In this document: one piece after another, positions 6,707 to 7,583 of the stretch
How the letters are laid out: every line of letters begins with the position of its first letter
Numbering within the stretch: position 1 is the stretch's first letter
Source: Suttonella ornithocola
GTDB lineage: Bacteria > Pseudomonadota > Gammaproteobacteria > Cardiobacteriales > Cardiobacteriaceae
Length of the DNA: 7,583 nt
NCBI RefSeq assembly: GCF_001889065.1
Contig: NZ_LWHB01000009.1
Span: 1 to 7,583 of the forward strand
Reading direction: 5' to 3'
Notes under the pieces: model-generated
What the model saw: only the letters and a program-made list of their open reading frames with translations
What the model was told of the DNA's origin: nothing
Databases searched by the model: none
Translations under genes and position numbers: made by a program

Positions 6707-7036
6707 TATAACGTTGCGCTCAATCGCGGCATCAACGCTGCCACACTTTCTAATTTCACTTCTCTGACGCCTTCTCCTGCCCATAATGACAAATATTGCG
6801 TATCCACGCAAAGCAGCTTGTTGGCGCAAATGTGTTGTCATGGCTTTCATAAGTGGTTAGAAAATGGTTTTCTAATCCACGCGCCCATTTTCCAAAGAAT
6901 AAACACGTCAGGCGAGTAGGCGTTTGCCCTATGTGAAGTAAGGCTTGTTTATATATTGGAGAAATACCTGATTCATGTGTTGCTAAAAACGCTGTGCCTA
7001 ATTGTGCTAATTGCGCCCCAGCTTTAAATGCCGTTT

Positions 7037-7167
7037 GAGACCTTTGCAAAATCCCTAAAAATAGAGAAATTTCAATTTTTTAAATTTTAAAAATATATTA
7101 AAATCATGGTGTTAATTTTTCTACTAGTAGCAAAAATTCGTGTGAAACGGAATTTTGCAAAGGTCTC
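7037..7167. mobile_element. 131-bp MITE with IS1106-like terminal inverted repeats, inserted in the monooxygenase gene
   Basis: The left end GAGACCTTTGCAAAATCCC (7037-7055) and the right end, whose inverse is GAGACCTTTGCAAAATTCC (7149-7167), match at 18 of 19 positions. Both sides are flanked by CGTTT (7032-7036 and 7168-7172), a 5-bp target duplication. The interior is AT-rich with no transposase, so it is non-autonomous and would have been moved in trans. The ends resemble those I recall for IS1106-type elements (IS5 group) of Neisseria and relatives; that attribution is from memory. The interior also holds a palindrome at 7114-7138, with CTACTAGTAG at its centre. The clean ends and intact duplication suggest a recent insertion. 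Confidence 0.92.
7114..7138. repeat. Internal palindrome of the MITE
   Basis: AATTTTT (7114-7120), the perfect palindrome CTACTAGTAG (7121-7130), one extra C, then AAAAATT (7132-7138). It can form a long hairpin in either transcript. It is probably structural within the element. Confidence 0.75.
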
Positions 7168-7328
7168 CGTTTTTATGTCATTGGTGTTCATGAGTCCGCC
7201 AGCAGCGATAAGAGGAATATTGGTTATGCTTTTGCTTTGAAGAATAAGTGGCAATAATGGTAGCAGTTTATCTGATACTGTTAACCAACTACCACAGTGT
7301 CCGCCAGCTTCTTTTCCTTGTACGCAAA

Positions 7329-7432
7329 TATAGCAGGACTCCCAAAAAAAATGCATACCGCACTTTTGGGCTGTTTTCAAGGTGGATATTGAGTTAACGT
7401 TGTATGTATTTTTTAGGCAATTGACTATAGCA
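7329..7432 (-). repeat. ~97-bp insert in the monooxygenase gene, flanked by TGCTATA repeats
   Basis: On the minus strand TGCTATA occurs at 7432-7426 and again at 7335-7329, 97 bases apart. The stretch between codes for about 33 residues that the family does not have between GEDAI and CVQGKEAGGH. It has no stop in the gene frame, is AT-rich, and contains AAGTGCGGT (7365-7357) next to a weak hairpin with a run of eight T. It may be the scar of a small insertion, but no matching terminal inverted repeats are visible. Confidence 0.5.
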
Positions 7433-7583
7433 TCTTCGCCAATTGCTGCCCAAGCCTCTAGTTCTAAAGGATGATTAGCGGTTCCAATTGCTTTAGTACC
7501 TACTTGATGCAGGGCGCTTATTTGTTCGCGAGTTAAACAGTTAAAAGTAAAGCCCGCAATAGGCACAGGATTTTCTAATAATA

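Larger units (their letters stand above)
6706..7583 (-). pseudogene. Nitronate monooxygenase (2-nitropropane dioxygenase) pseudogene, open at window end
   Basis: An FMN-dependent nitronate monooxygenase-type protein that would oxidise nitronates such as propionate 3-nitronate. From the window edge it reads LLENPVPIAGFTFNC, then KAIGTANHPLELEAW, the flavin and active-site motif GKEAGGHCGSW, PLIAAGGL, and, past the MITE, AGAQLAQLGTAFLATHESG, YKQALL and RGLENHFL. All are in the family order, so identity is firm. It is broken four ways: the 131-bp MITE at 7037-7167; a frame change near 6829-6842 into THLRQQAALRG; another near 6800-6808 into TQYLSLWAGEGVREVK; and about 33 extra codons at 7329-7432. 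Joining the flanks with one copy of the target duplication restores NDIKTAFKAG in frame. The 5' end lies beyond the window. The residue after the conserved His is Cys where Arg is common. Confidence 0.92.

Noticed and set aside
6614..6850. A 78-residue arginine-rich minus-strand gene
   Set aside because: Its middle is a frame fragment of the broken monooxygenase (THLRQQAALRG), and the rest is out-of-frame reading of that gene and the worn MITE.
1..7583. CRISPR arrays, tRNA genes, riboswitches and Neisseria uptake words
   Set aside because: No regularly spaced repeats, cloverleaf or known aptamer pattern was seen, and the Neisseria uptake word GCCGTCTGAA was not found by eye on either strand.

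Overview
The window looks like chromosomal DNA of a proteobacterium of moderate GC content. The protein families, the E. coli-like HchA and YraR relatives, and an insertion-element end resembling IS1106-type ends point to the gamma/beta group. A host-associated family such as Cardiobacteriaceae, Neisseriaceae, Moraxellaceae or Pasteurellaceae is my guess, with low confidence. No rRNA, tRNA, CRISPR array or phage module was seen.

Layout. (1) 1-703, plus strand: the 3' part of an IS630-family transposase. It needs a -1 frame change at a run of seven A, has lost its C-terminal end, and is joined in frame to the last ~45 codons of an unrelated membrane protein; a hairpin terminator follows. (2) 745-4642, minus strand: a tight five-gene run of an NADP-type short-chain dehydrogenase, a YraR/HTATIP2-like Rossmann protein, a PIG3-type quinone oxidoreductase, a flavin-reductase-like protein and a secreted or lipid-anchored alpha/beta hydrolase. 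Genes overlap or lie within 13 bases of each other, so they are probably co-transcribed. (3) 4698-5564, minus strand: hchA (Hsp31 family), with its own terminator before the dehydrogenase gene. (4) 5696-6607, plus strand: a LysR-family regulator divergent from hchA; the shared intergenic region has an interrupted palindrome and a third half-site that look like a LysR operator. (5) 6706-7583, minus strand: a dead nitronate monooxygenase gene, open at the window edge. It is split by a 131-bp MITE with 19-bp terminal inverted repeats and a 5-bp target duplication, carries two frameshifts near its end, and holds an extra ~33 codons just before its conserved GKEAGGH motif. A second, worn copy of the MITE lies between the convergent lysR and monooxygenase genes and contains the lysR stop codon.

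How the genes may work together (inference): HchA removes methylglyoxal-type electrophiles or their protein adducts, and the downstream dehydrogenase, quinone reductase and flavin proteins use NAD(P)H to reduce reactive carbonyls and quinones. The divergent LysR protein is the natural candidate for sensing the stress. I found no clear new defence or mobile system. The most unusual material is the layered decay of the monooxygenase gene and the small repeats around it.
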